Assembly (NCBI GenBank): GCA_964490725.1
Contig: CAZBDU010000120.1
Coordinates: 1 to 14,194, forward strand
Direction: 5' to 3'
DNA: 14,194 nucleotides
Source: CAZBDU01 sp964490725
GTDB taxonomy: Bacteria > Spirochaetota > Spirochaetia > SZUA-6 > DRHE01
Position 1 is the first letter of the stretch. The number at the start of each line of letters is the position of its first letter. The notes beneath the pieces were generated by a model that did not search any database, had not been told where the DNA came from, and saw nothing but the letters and a program-made list of their open reading frames with translations. Made by a program: the position numbers and the translations under genes. Of this stretch, positions 7,562 through 14,194 are shown piece after piece.

Positions 7562-9718
7562 CTACAGCTGGTAGCGGCGCTGCAGGAGCTGCCGGAGCTT
7601 GCGGTAGGCCTGCAGCAGCAGCGGCTCCGGCGCGAGCCGGAACCGGACACGCCCGGAGCGGCGATGCAGCAGCTTCACCTCGGGGTCCGGGACCACCCCC
7701 AGGCGAACCTCGTAGAAAGGCTCAGCCGCCACGGCGCCGCTGGCCTCGGAGACATCCACGGCCACCTCCCCGCCGCCGCGGAAGCCCAGCGCCAGGGAGG
7801 GCAGCTCCCGGCGCTCCATGGGGATGCGGGTGACCTCGGTCACCCGCAGGCCCCGCCCCGCCTGCCCGGCCAGGCGCACCTGGGAGGAGCGAATGCCGCC
7901 GGTGAACACCTGGGAGACATTGCTCTGGGAGACCACCGAGGTGAAGTGGAAGGCCCGGTCGTCCACCAGCTCGCCCATGGGCACGCCGCGGCCCAGCCAC
8001 ATGCCCACCGTCTCCTCCAGCCGCGGGGCCACCCACAGGCCGTCGATCTCCGCCCGGATGAGGAGTCTGGCGCGCTGCTCCTCCAGGCGCTGGATGCGCG
8101 CCCGGATGGTGCGGGTCAGGCTGTCGATGGCGCGCAGGTCCCCCTGACTGGCCAGCAGCGCCTTCTGGCGCATGGCCAGCGCCTCCTGCAGGCTGGCGGC
8201 GGTCTCGGCGATGCGGAAATCCAGCTCCGGGTTGGCCAGGCGGAGCAGCTCCTGGCCGCGCCGCACCCGGCTGTCCGGGGAGGTGAGGATCTCCTGGACC
8301 GTGCCTTCCGTGGCGGTGAACACCACCGCGTGCTCCTCCGCCTCCAGGATGCCCGGGGCCTTGAAGCTGTTGGGGAAGGGCAGGAAGTAAAGGATGCCGG
8401 CGGCCCCAACGATGGCCAGCAGGCATACCACCGCCGCCCGCAGGCGGGTCCGCTCCAGGCGCGGGCTGGTGGCCAGGTAGTGCACCAGGCGAAGAGCCGG
8501 CGCCAGCACCCAGGCCACGGCGCACACCGCAGCCATGATGATTCCCAGGAGCAGGAAGCGGTCCGCCACGAAGAGCAGGATGGTGGTGAATACCACCAGC
8601 TTGTAGGCGCCGCTGGTGATGCCGAAGAAGGTGAGCCAGAAGGCCTCCTTTCGCGAGGAAGCCGGGCTGCGGGACTTCTTGTAGCCGAAGGCGTAGCGCT
8701 CCACCAGGTGACGGAGATGCTGGGAAGCCTGATTGTGCAGGTTGGGAATGTCCAGCAGGTCCGAGAGGATGTAGTAGCCGTCGAAGCGCAGGAGAGGGTT
8801 GATGTTGAACAGCAGCGTGGAAACCGAGGCGATGAACATCGTGTTGTACGCCAGGGCGTGCAGCACCCCGGGACCGGTGTTGGCCCACAGGAAGGCCGCG
8901 GTCGCGGCGACGAACAGCTCGAAGAGCATCCCGGAGGCTCCTACCAGGACGCGGCGCCACTTGCTGCGGAACGCCCAGGCGGCGGTGGCGTCCATGTAGG
9001 GCAGGGGGTTGAAGATCAGAAACATGATCCCCATGGTGTGCACCTCACCGCCGAAGCGCCGCACCGTCAGCGCGTGGCCGAACTCGTGGAGCGTCTTGAC
9101 CAGGATCAGGGACAGGTACAGCAGCGGCAGGTTGGCCAGCGAAAGGATGCCCTGGCTCTGCAGCCGCAGCTCGGGGAAATGGTCGATGGCCACCTTCACC
9201 CCCGCGCCCACCACGGCCAGCCAGAGGGCCACCCCGAGCGGGCCGATCAGGGCCCGGGCGAAGGGCATAAGCCGCTTCAGGAGCCCGTCCGGGTCGAAGA
9301 GCGGGATGCGGATGAACATGATGCTCGTCAGGGTGGCTCGGCGGACGCGCTGCTTGCGCTTGCGGTAGCGCTCGAAGAGCTGCTCGCTGGCCGCAGGCAG
9401 CTCGTAGTGCAGCAGGTTGGCGTGGTAGAGCTGGGCCAGGAGCTGGATCACCTCCTCCTGCCCGGGGGCGCCTTCCGGATCGCGGGCCATGGTTTCCTTC
9501 CACGCCTGCTCCACGGTGCTTCCCAGGGTAAGGCGCGCCACGAAGTCGTAGGCCGGGGGGCGCAGCCGGAAGAACTGGCCGGTGAAGGGGTCGTGCAGCA
9601 CGTACCAGCGCTCCCCCCGGAACAGCTGGCGGCGCACCCGCACGCTGGCGCGCAGGGACAGCTGCTGTCCCGCGATCCTGTACCAGGACTCGTGGAAGAT
9701 CTTCCGTCCCTCGATCAT
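7562..9718 (-). CDS. PqqD-like / M50 metalloprotease / HlyD membrane fusion protein
   Basis: 718 residues in three parts. Residues about 20-105 resemble a PqqD-type winged-helix domain (VLHDPFTGQFFRLRPPAYDF, then a helical tail). Residues about 150-450 are a polytopic site-2-protease (M50) core with the zinc motif HEFGH (211-215), an NPLPYMD segment (237-243) and the expected third ligand Asp313 in NINPLLRFDGYYIL. About six or seven hydrophobic segments are visible. Residues about 455-720 are a HlyD-type adaptor: lipoyl-like halves around EGTVQEILTSPDSRVRRGQE and LLIRAEIDGLWVAPRLEETVG, flanking a helical hairpin. The C-terminus is Arg-rich. COG1994-type proteins of this layout accompany bacterial peptide export and maturation genes. 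Here it probably anchors the adaptor assembly in the inner membrane and may cut or recognise the substrate. It starts 25 bases after the GAF-HlyD gene and is likely co-transcribed with it. Confidence 0.9.
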   Translation of the reverse strand: MIEGRKIFHESWYRIAGQQLSLRASVRVRRQLFRGERWYVLHDPFTGQFFRLRPPAYDFVARLTLGSTVEQAWKETMARDPEGAPGQEEVIQLLAQLYHANLLHYELPAASEQLFERYRKRKQRVRRATLTSIMFIRIPLFDPDGLLKRLMPFARALIGPLGVALWLAVVGAGVKVAIDHFPELRLQSQGILSLANLPLLYLSLILVKTLHEFGHALTVRRFGGEVHTMGIMFLIFNPLPYMDATAAWAFRSKWRRVLVGASGMLFELFVAATAAFLWANTGPGVLHALAYNTMFIASVSTLLFNINPLLRFDGYYILSDLLDIPNLHNQASQHLRHLVERYAFGYKKSRSPASSRKEAFWLTFFGITSGAYKLVVFTTILLFVADRFLLLGIIMAAVCAVAWVLAPALRLVHYLATSPRLERTRLRAAVVCLLAIVGAAGILYFLPFPNSFKAPGILEAEEHAVVFTATEGTVQEILTSPDSRVRRGQELLRLANPELDFRIAETAASLQEALAMRQKALLASQGDLRAIDSLTRTIRARIQRLEEQRARLLIRAEIDGLWVAPRLEETVGMWLGRGVPMGELVDDRAFHFTSVVSQSNVSQVFTGGIRSSQVRLAGQAGRGLRVTEVTRIPMERRELPSLALGFRGGGEVAVDVSEASGAVAAEPFYEVRLGVVPDPEVKLLHRRSGRVRFRLAPEPLLLQAYRKLRQLLQRRYQL

Positions 9719-9743
9719 CGCCGCACCCGCAACCTCATCGGCT

Positions 9744-11579
9744 TCACCACCACAGCCGCAGCCGCAGGAACTCCACGGTCCTGTGCGTCAGAATCCACAG
9801 CAGCCGCCGCTCACCGGCCTCCAGCCTGGCCACCCCGGTCATGCCCGGACGCCACCAGGGCTGGACCCCCGCGGGAAACTGCGCCTGCACCAGGAACACA
9901 TTGCCCTTCTCCTTGGGCACCGCCACCGGCTCCATTCTCCAGAGGCGGATGGCATAGGTCTCCTGGGGACGGCTGGCCAGGGCGATCCTCCCCTGCATCT
10001 GCGGGGTGAGCTCGTGCACGTCCTGCTCGTTCACCTCCAGCTCCGCGTACAGGCGATCGATGCGGGCCAGCTTGAAGAGCACCTGTCCCTGCTCCACCGG
10101 GGAGCCGATGTTCTCCATCAGGTCCCCTTCGACGATCACCCCCTCGAAGGGCGCCCTGATCTGGGAGCGGGCCAGCTGGTAGCGGACCAGCTCGTGCCGG
10201 GCGGCGGCCTGCTCGTAGAGGGCGCGGCTGATGCGCATGTCCGCGGGAGCATTCTGCGCCCGGGCCTTGTCGATCTCCCCCAGGTACCGGTTCTGCTCCG
10301 CGATCAGCTCCGCCTCCCTCAGGGTGAGCTGCGTCTGATCCAGGGCGAGCAGCCCCTGGTCGCGGTTGACCAGGTCTCCCACGCGCACGCCGACCTGCTC
10401 GATGTGCCCGGCGAAGGGGGCGGTCAGGTAGGCCACGTCGTCGGTGCGCAGGATCACCGGCGCCTTGAGCCGGTAAGGGGCGCGCCCGAAGACCAGGAAA
10501 CCCAGCAGGGCAGCGGCGAGGATTGCGATCACCTTGCTCCAGGTGTGCTCATATCCCAGCAGCCGGCCCAAGGCTTCCTTCAGGCCGCCGGCCATGCGAG
10601 CCCCCAGCCAGCGGTCGCTGCGCTTGAGGTCCGAGAGCCTGCGAGCGGCATGGTCGCAGGCCAGGCGCAGCAGGCGCATCTCAGTTTCGGAGAAGGGCCG
10701 CTCGGCGCGCTCGCAGGTGCACACGGCCGTGGGCCCGGCCTCCACGCGCAGCGGCAGGGAGCAGAGGTGCCCCACGTCGTGGGCCCGGGCAAAGCTCTGG
10801 TGGTCCCGCCGGATCGCTCCGCCGCCGTGGGACTCCGGCCAGCAGACCTCCGTGTCCTGGTCCAGGCTCTCCTCCATGGCGGCCTCCAGCATCTGCACCG
10901 CCTCGGTCTTGCGATCGAAGTGGTCCACGTGGCTGATGGCCTGGAGGCGGACGTAGCCCCGGTCCAGCCAACCCAGGCTGACCCGCTCGCAGCGCTGGCC
11001 GGAGGCCAGCTCGTTGCAGAAGGTCATGGCCGCGGCCAGAAAACGCTTCTCCCGGTTCAGCACCTCCATCAGGTCCAGGACCGTGGCGAACTGCTCCACG
11101 CGGGTCCTGGACTCCGCGGCCACCCGCTGCAGCTGGTAGCTGGCCGGGACGTCGGCGACCAGCTGGAGGCGCCGCTGGATCTCCCTGGTGGCGGGGGAGC
11201 GCTCCAGCAGGAGCAGCGCCAGGCAGGTGTCGGCGTCGCTTCCCGTCTGCAGGCGAACCGCCACCGTCTGCCTGCCGCCGTGCTGGAAGCGCACGGTCTC
11301 CTCGTGGCCGGCCGCGGCGCTGTCCATCTGCGCCAGCAGCGTCTCCTCCAGCCCCGCCTTCAAGCTCTGCGGGACCAGGGCCACGATGCGCCAGGGGGGC
11401 TCCACCCGACCATCGCGCAGGGCGATCAACCCCCCCTCCGCCTCCGCCACGGCCACCAGGGCGTGGAGGTAGCCGTTCCAGAACTCGGCAGGTTCCCCGG
11501 AGAAGCAGCGCAGCCGCTGCAGCTGCTCCAGGGACCTCACGTAGGCGTCCGCCATCCTGCCGGCTCGAGCATGCGCCAC
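9744..11579 (-). CDS. GAF-domain/transmembrane/HlyD adaptor fusion
   Basis: 611 residues. The N-terminal 340 residues are soluble and resemble one or two GAF-type sensor domains (about 25-140 and 160-315; the second has the typical SLGWLDRGYVRLQAISH opening and CSLPLRVE... PFSETEMRLLRLACDHAA ending). One membrane helix follows (about 348-365, VIAILAAALLGFLVFG), then a HlyD/RND-type adaptor (about 368-595: LTAPFAGHIEQVGVRVGDLV, a helical hairpin, IRAPFEGVIVEGDLMENIG). The topology places the GAF part in the cytoplasm and the adaptor in the periplasm. The GTG start at 11579 is chosen because GGGAG lies six bases upstream; an in-frame ATG at 11555 would remove eight residues. It begins 11 bases after the adaptor gene, consistent with an operon. 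What the GAF part senses is not visible. No kinase, cyclase or other output domain is present, so the adaptor itself may be the output. Confidence 0.9.
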   Translation of the reverse strand: MAHARAGRMADAYVRSLEQLQRLRCFSGEPAEFWNGYLHALVAVAEAEGGLIALRDGRVEPPWRIVALVPQSLKAGLEETLLAQMDSAAAGHEETVRFQHGGRQTVAVRLQTGSDADTCLALLLLERSPATREIQRRLQLVADVPASYQLQRVAAESRTRVEQFATVLDLMEVLNREKRFLAAAMTFCNELASGQRCERVSLGWLDRGYVRLQAISHVDHFDRKTEAVQMLEAAMEESLDQDTEVCWPESHGGGAIRRDHQSFARAHDVGHLCSLPLRVEAGPTAVCTCERAERPFSETEMRLLRLACDHAARRLSDLKRSDRWLGARMAGGLKEALGRLLGYEHTWSKVIAILAAALLGFLVFGRAPYRLKAPVILRTDDVAYLTAPFAGHIEQVGVRVGDLVNRDQGLLALDQTQLTLREAELIAEQNRYLGEIDKARAQNAPADMRISRALYEQAAARHELVRYQLARSQIRAPFEGVIVEGDLMENIGSPVEQGQVLFKLARIDRLYAELEVNEQDVHELTPQMQGRIALASRPQETYAIRLWRMEPVAVPKEKGNVFLVQAQFPAGVQPWWRPGMTGVARLEAGERRLLWILTHRTVEFLRLRLWW

Positions 11580-11590
11580 GGCTCACTCCC

Positions 11591-12403
11591 TCACGGCGGC
11601 AGCAGCGTCCCGGTCAGCCCCGGGTAGACCCTGCCCTCGGGATTGTCGAACAGCACCTTCACCTCGCGCAGAGCGCTGGAGGGATCCACCACCGGGGAGA
11701 CGAACTCCACCGTTCCCGGGAGCACCTGGCGGACCCCGTCGATGCGCACGCGCACCGCAGCCTGCGGCTTCAGGGTGGAGGTGGCCGCCGCCTCCATGAG
11801 GATGACCAGGCGGCACCGGGAGGTGTCGGCCAGGCGGACCAGGGGCTGCTGGGGGGTGGCATTCTCGCCGACCTCCTGGAACAGCTTCACCACCACCCCG
11901 TCGAAGGGGGCAACCACCTGCCGCTGCCTGAGCTGCGCCCGGGCCATGCGGTACTCGAGCTCTTCCCGCTCCTCGGCGATCTCGAGACGCTGGAGATCCG
12001 CCTCCGCCAGCCTTACCTCCAGCTCCCGGCGGCGGACCTCCTCTTCGGAGACCGAACGCGTGGTCTCCAGGAGCCGCCGCACCGCCGCCAGGTCGAGCTG
12101 CAGGGACTCCAGTTGCCGGCGCGCCGCCTCCAGCTCCACCTTGCTGTCCGCGATCAGCCGCCGCCGGTCGCTCTCCAGGGCCTCCAGCTCCGCATCGAGC
12201 TCCACGATCACCTCCCCGGCGCGCACCGCCTCACCCTCCTTCCTGAGAATGGCCGCGATGCGGCCGGGCACGGTGGCGCTCAGGGTGGCATCCCGGTAGG
12301 GCTCCGTGATTCCCCGGGCGGACCACTGCTGGGCCCACCCCGCGGCAGCCGCGAGCAGGACCAGCACCAGGGCAATCGGGAGCCGGCGGCGCGAGCAGCT
12401 CAT
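11591..12403 (-). CDS. Periplasmic adaptor (HlyD/RND membrane-fusion family)
   Basis: 270 residues, short for the family. A signal peptide (LPIALVLVLLAAAAGWAQ) is followed by the first lipoyl half (ATVPGRIAAILRKEGEAVRAGEVIVELD), a long coiled-coil hairpin (about 70-155, rich in E, R and L), the second lipoyl half (VVAPFDGVVVKLFQEVGENA) and a beta-barrel segment ending PGLTGTLLPP. There is no lipobox cysteine after the signal, so it is probably periplasmic rather than a lipoprotein. A membrane-proximal domain beyond the barrel is absent. These proteins link inner-membrane transporters to TolC-type channels. It is the first gene of the minus operon, with a strong promoter (12445-12473) and GGAGA (12411-12415) seven bases before its ATG. 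Confidence 0.92.
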   Translation of the reverse strand: MSCSRRRLPIALVLVLLAAAAGWAQQWSARGITEPYRDATLSATVPGRIAAILRKEGEAVRAGEVIVELDAELEALESDRRRLIADSKVELEAARRQLESLQLDLAAVRRLLETTRSVSEEEVRRRELEVRLAEADLQRLEIAEEREELEYRMARAQLRQRQVVAPFDGVVVKLFQEVGENATPQQPLVRLADTSRCRLVILMEAAATSTLKPQAAVRVRIDGVRQVLPGTVEFVSPVVDPSSALREVKVLFDNPEGRVYPGLTGTLLPP

Positions 12404-12444
12404 GCCTGTCTCTCCACGTCGGTTTCGGGCTGCGATCGGCCTCT

Positions 12445-12473
12445 ATTCTACAGTAGGGCCAGGCGGATTTCAA
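12445..12473 (-). promoter_or_regulatory. Strong sigma-70-like promoter for the secretion operon
   Basis: On the minus strand, TTGAAA (12473-12468) and TAGAAT (12450-12445) are separated by exactly 17 bases, each with one mismatch to consensus. The predicted transcription start is near 12438, leaving a leader of about 35 bases before the ATG at 12403. No other such pair was found in the gap for this strand. Confidence 0.7.
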
Positions 12474-12481
12474 ACGCAGGA

Positions 12482-12499
12482 AACCCGCCCTAACCCGCC
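12482..12499. promoter_or_regulatory. Direct repeat upstream of the minus promoter
   Basis: AACCCGCC occurs at 12482-12489 and again at 12492-12499, a 10-bp period, so both copies face the same side of the helix. They lie about 45-62 bases upstream of the predicted minus-strand transcription start, where activators often bind. It could be chance in GC-rich DNA. Confidence 0.35.
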
Positions 12500-12514
12500 G
12501 GGAGCCGCGGGGAC

Positions 12515-12535
12515 CGGGATTTCATGGTAATCCCG
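12515..12535. promoter_or_regulatory. Operator-like dyad before the TolC gene
   Basis: CGGGATT (12515-12521) and AATCCCG (12529-12535) form a perfect 7-bp inverted repeat with a 7-base spacer. It spans the region where the -35 of the plus promoter (-10 at 12547) would lie, about -44 to -24 from the predicted start, a typical repressor or activator position. The protein that binds it is unknown. Confidence 0.45.
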
Positions 12536-12546
12536 CCCTCATCCGC

Positions 12547-12552
12547 TATAAT
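12547..12552 (+). promoter_or_regulatory. -10 box of the TolC-family gene promoter
   Basis: A perfect TATAAT in GC-rich surroundings. No good -35 is found at 16-18 bases (TGGTAA or TTCATG are poor matches, the latter with a 20-base spacer), so the promoter may depend on a regulator at the adjoining dyad. It predicts transcription from about 12559, which rules out in-frame starts at 12524 and 12551 and supports the ATG at 12581. Confidence 0.55.
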
Positions 12553-12580
12553 GGATGCAGACTACGGGGGGCGGCAGGCG

Positions 12581-14125
12581 ATGAGTCGATTTTCCGGGAT
12601 CGCGTCGGGTTTGCTGTGCGCGGCGCTGCTTCTGTGGCCGGCAGAGGGGCTCCGCGGCCAGGAAGGACCGCAGCGGCTGACCCTGGAGGAGTACGTCCGG
12701 CAGCTGGTGCGGGGAAATCCACTGGTGGAGGAGGCGCGCCTGTCGTGGCTGATCGAGGCCAGGAACGCCCGCGCCGAATGGGGGGCCTTCGAGCCCAGGA
12801 TCACGGGCAGCTACAATCGCGGCAAGCTGCGGCGCGAGAACAACGCCCTGCAGTACGTACAGCAGCTGTTCCGCCCGGAGTACTTCCAGGACACCGAGGA
12901 GTACGCGCTGGGGGTGGAGGGGCGTCTGCCCACGGGGGGGACCTTCAGGCTGGGCTACTCCCTGAAGAGAACGGCCAGCCCCTATGCCGAAGAGGGGGAA
13001 TACGAGTCCTTCGCCGGCCTTTCCGGCGAGCAGCCGTTGCTGAAGGGCCTGCTCTACGGCGCTCCGCTGGCGGCCGCACGGTTGGGGTTGCGGAACCGCC
13101 ACATCGCCTTTCACGAGCTGAGGCGGCGGCTGATGGACATGATTTCCCAGGCCGAGGCCGCCTACTGGAGCCTGGCCTTCGCCCAGGAGGCGCGGCGCAT
13201 GGCGGAGGAGTCCACGGAGATCGCCCGCGGCCTGGTGAGGGACGCGGAGGAACGGGTACAGGCAGGCTTGATGTCCAGGCTGGACCTGGAGCAGGCGCAG
13301 GCCGAGCTGGCCACCAGGGTCGCCGCGGAGGCGGAGGCCAGCCAGCAGGTGCGCGACGCCATGACCGACGTCAAGCTGCTTCTGGCCCATCCACCCGCGG
13401 AAATCCTGGCGGTGGACCCGCTGGTGGCGGAGCAGCCCTCCCGGCCCCCGGAGGAGAGGGAGCTTCAGGAGTCACTGGAGTGGGCGCGCCTGGCCGAGCC
13501 GGACTACGCGCGGCAGAAGGAGGAGCTGCTCCGGCAGCGTGTCCTGCTGCGCTACCGGCGGGGACAGCTCTTGCCCGAGCTCAATCTCAAGGGAAGCTAC
13601 GGTCTGAGCGGGCTGGGCGCCAGCGCCGAGGAGTCCCTGGAGAAGCTGCAGGGCGGGGACTATCCCAACTGGTCCGTGGAGCTGGAGCTGCGCCTCCCGG
13701 TGGCGCTGGGCATCCGGGAGCGCAACGAGCTGGAGGCCGCCGCCCTGTCAGAGCGGCTGGCGGCGGTGCGGCTGGCGGCGCTGGAGAAGCGGATCCGTGA
13801 CTCCGTGGCCACCCTGCTGCAGCGGGTGGCCACCTCCCGGATGAGCATTGAGAACGCCCGGCGCGTGGCGGAGCTGAAGCGCAAGCTCCTGGACGTGGAG
13901 GTTTCCCGCCTGGAGCAGGGGATGAGCGACATCCGCCGCGTCTACGACGCCGAGGAGTCGCTCCGGGATGCCCGGCGCGACGTGCTGGACCGCATGGTGC
14001 GCTATCGCCAGGCGGTCATGGAGCTCGCGCTGGTGCGAGGCTCGGTGCTCCGCGACCGGGGGCTGGAGCGGCTGCAGGACGGCCAGGTCACCCTCTCCGC
14101 GGCGATCCTTTCCGGTCCGGAGTGA
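12581..14125 (+). CDS. TolC-family outer-membrane channel protein
   Basis: 514 residues from the ATG at 12581, chosen because it begins a clean signal peptide (MSRFSGIASGLLCAALLLWP, cleavage near LRGQ) and lies downstream of the predicted promoter; in-frame upstream starts at 12524 and 12551 would add a polar leader. The mature protein opens with LTLEEYVRQLVRGNPLVEEARL, the usual start of the outer-membrane efflux protein repeat. Two copies of the helix-strand-helix unit follow (about 35-260 and 290-500), with long amphipathic helices such as RVQAGLMSRLDLEQAQAEL and SRLEQGMSDIRRVYDAEESL. TolC proteins form trimeric barrels that join periplasmic adaptors to the outside. It is transcribed divergently from the adaptor operon and is the natural exit channel for that system. 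Confidence 0.92.
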   Translation: MSRFSGIASGLLCAALLLWPAEGLRGQEGPQRLTLEEYVRQLVRGNPLVEEARLSWLIEARNARAEWGAFEPRITGSYNRGKLRRENNALQYVQQLFRPEYFQDTEEYALGVEGRLPTGGTFRLGYSLKRTASPYAEEGEYESFAGLSGEQPLLKGLLYGAPLAAARLGLRNRHIAFHELRRRLMDMISQAEAAYWSLAFAQEARRMAEESTEIARGLVRDAEERVQAGLMSRLDLEQAQAELATRVAAEAEASQQVRDAMTDVKLLLAHPPAEILAVDPLVAEQPSRPPEERELQESLEWARLAEPDYARQKEELLRQRVLLRYRRGQLLPELNLKGSYGLSGLGASAEESLEKLQGGDYPNWSVELELRLPVALGIRERNELEAAALSERLAAVRLAALEKRIRDSVATLLQRVATSRMSIENARRVAELKRKLLDVEVSRLEQGMSDIRRVYDAEESLRDARRDVLDRMVRYRQAVMELALVRGSVLRDRGLERLQDGQVTLSAAILSGPE

Positions 14126-14194
14126 GGGGCGCCGGCCGGCACACCCCGCGCGGGGCGCCTCGCCGCCGCCGGCACACCCCGCGCGGGGCGCCTC
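14126..14194. repeat. GC-rich tandem repeat, 33-bp period, cut by the window edge
   Basis: A 27-base unit beginning GCCGGCACACCCC and ending GGGGCGCCTC occurs identically at 14135-14161 and 14168-14194, separated by six bases. An extra GGGGCGCC at 14126-14133 begins the pattern right after the TGA. Each unit holds the 12-base palindrome CCCCGCGCGGGG (14144-14155 and 14177-14188). The array may continue to the right. It could be a minisatellite, a REP-like element or a terminator region; there is no T-tract. Confidence 0.75.

Noticed and set aside
5862..7574. Plus-strand 570-codon frame opposite the SecA-like gene
   Set aside because: It is antisense to conserved ATPase motifs, is rich in His, Gly, Pro and Gln, and has no recognisable domain or ribosome site.
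7664..10009. Plus-strand 781-codon frame opposite the M50-HlyD gene
   Set aside because: It covers the antisense of the HEFGH zinc-protease core, and its composition is that of a shadow frame.
9582..11627. Plus-strand 681-codon frame opposite the GAF-HlyD gene
   Set aside because: The minus frame has coherent GAF, membrane and HlyD features with proper operon spacing; the plus frame has none.
12524..12580. Upstream start for the TolC-family gene at 12524 or 12551
   Set aside because: Both lie at or before the TATAAT box and would place polar residues before the signal peptide; the ATG at 12581 fits the promoter and signal sequence.
14126..14194. CRISPR array
   Set aside because: Repeats are 27 bases, but the interval is only six bases and itself GC-rich, not a unique 30-40-base spacer, and no cas gene is present.

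Overview
The window is G+C-rich DNA from a Gram-negative bacterium. Evidence for a double membrane is a TolC-type outer-membrane channel, two or three HlyD-type periplasmic adaptors and a small predicted outer-membrane protein. I cannot name the phylum from sequence alone. Signal peptides ending in AQ/GQ, a DUF3467-like gene and a PKD/LamG/RTX giant protein would suit Acidobacteriota, Planctomycetota-like or high-GC proteobacterial lineages, but this is a guess.

Layout, left to right. (1) Positions 2-4423, plus strand: the 3' part of a giant secreted repeat protein that runs off the left edge. It has PKD-like repeats, one RTX calcium-binding block and four near-identical LamG modules. (2) 4424-4567: a short gap with a possible hairpin and a plausible extended -10 promoter. 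(3) 4568-4939, plus strand: a small DUF3467-like protein that overlaps tail-to-tail with the next gene. (4) 12403 down to 4929, minus strand: a tight five-gene operon. In transcription order it encodes a periplasmic adaptor, a GAF-TM-HlyD fusion, a PqqD-like/M50 protease/HlyD fusion, a C-terminally shortened SecA-like ATPase and a small predicted outer-membrane barrel. (5) 12404-12580: a divergent control region with a strong minus-strand promoter (TTGAAA-17-TAGAAT), a plus-strand TATAAT box, a dyad and a direct repeat. (6) 12581-14125, plus strand: a TolC-family channel. (7) 14126-14194: the start of a GC-rich 33-bp-period repeat cut by the right edge.

How the genes may work together (inference): they resemble the envelope-spanning half of a type I secretion system (adaptors plus TolC), but no ABC transporter is present. 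The only export-type ATPase is the reduced SecA homologue. Next to it are an integral-membrane M50 protease-adaptor with a possible peptide-binding PqqD-like head and an adaptor with cytoplasmic GAF-like domains. The neighbouring giant RTX/LamG protein is the obvious candidate substrate. This looks like a dedicated SecA-like-driven export route for giant surface proteins and is the most interesting item here. The second is the giant protein's architecture, in which three of the four LamG modules appear to have been dropped into the middle of other domains.
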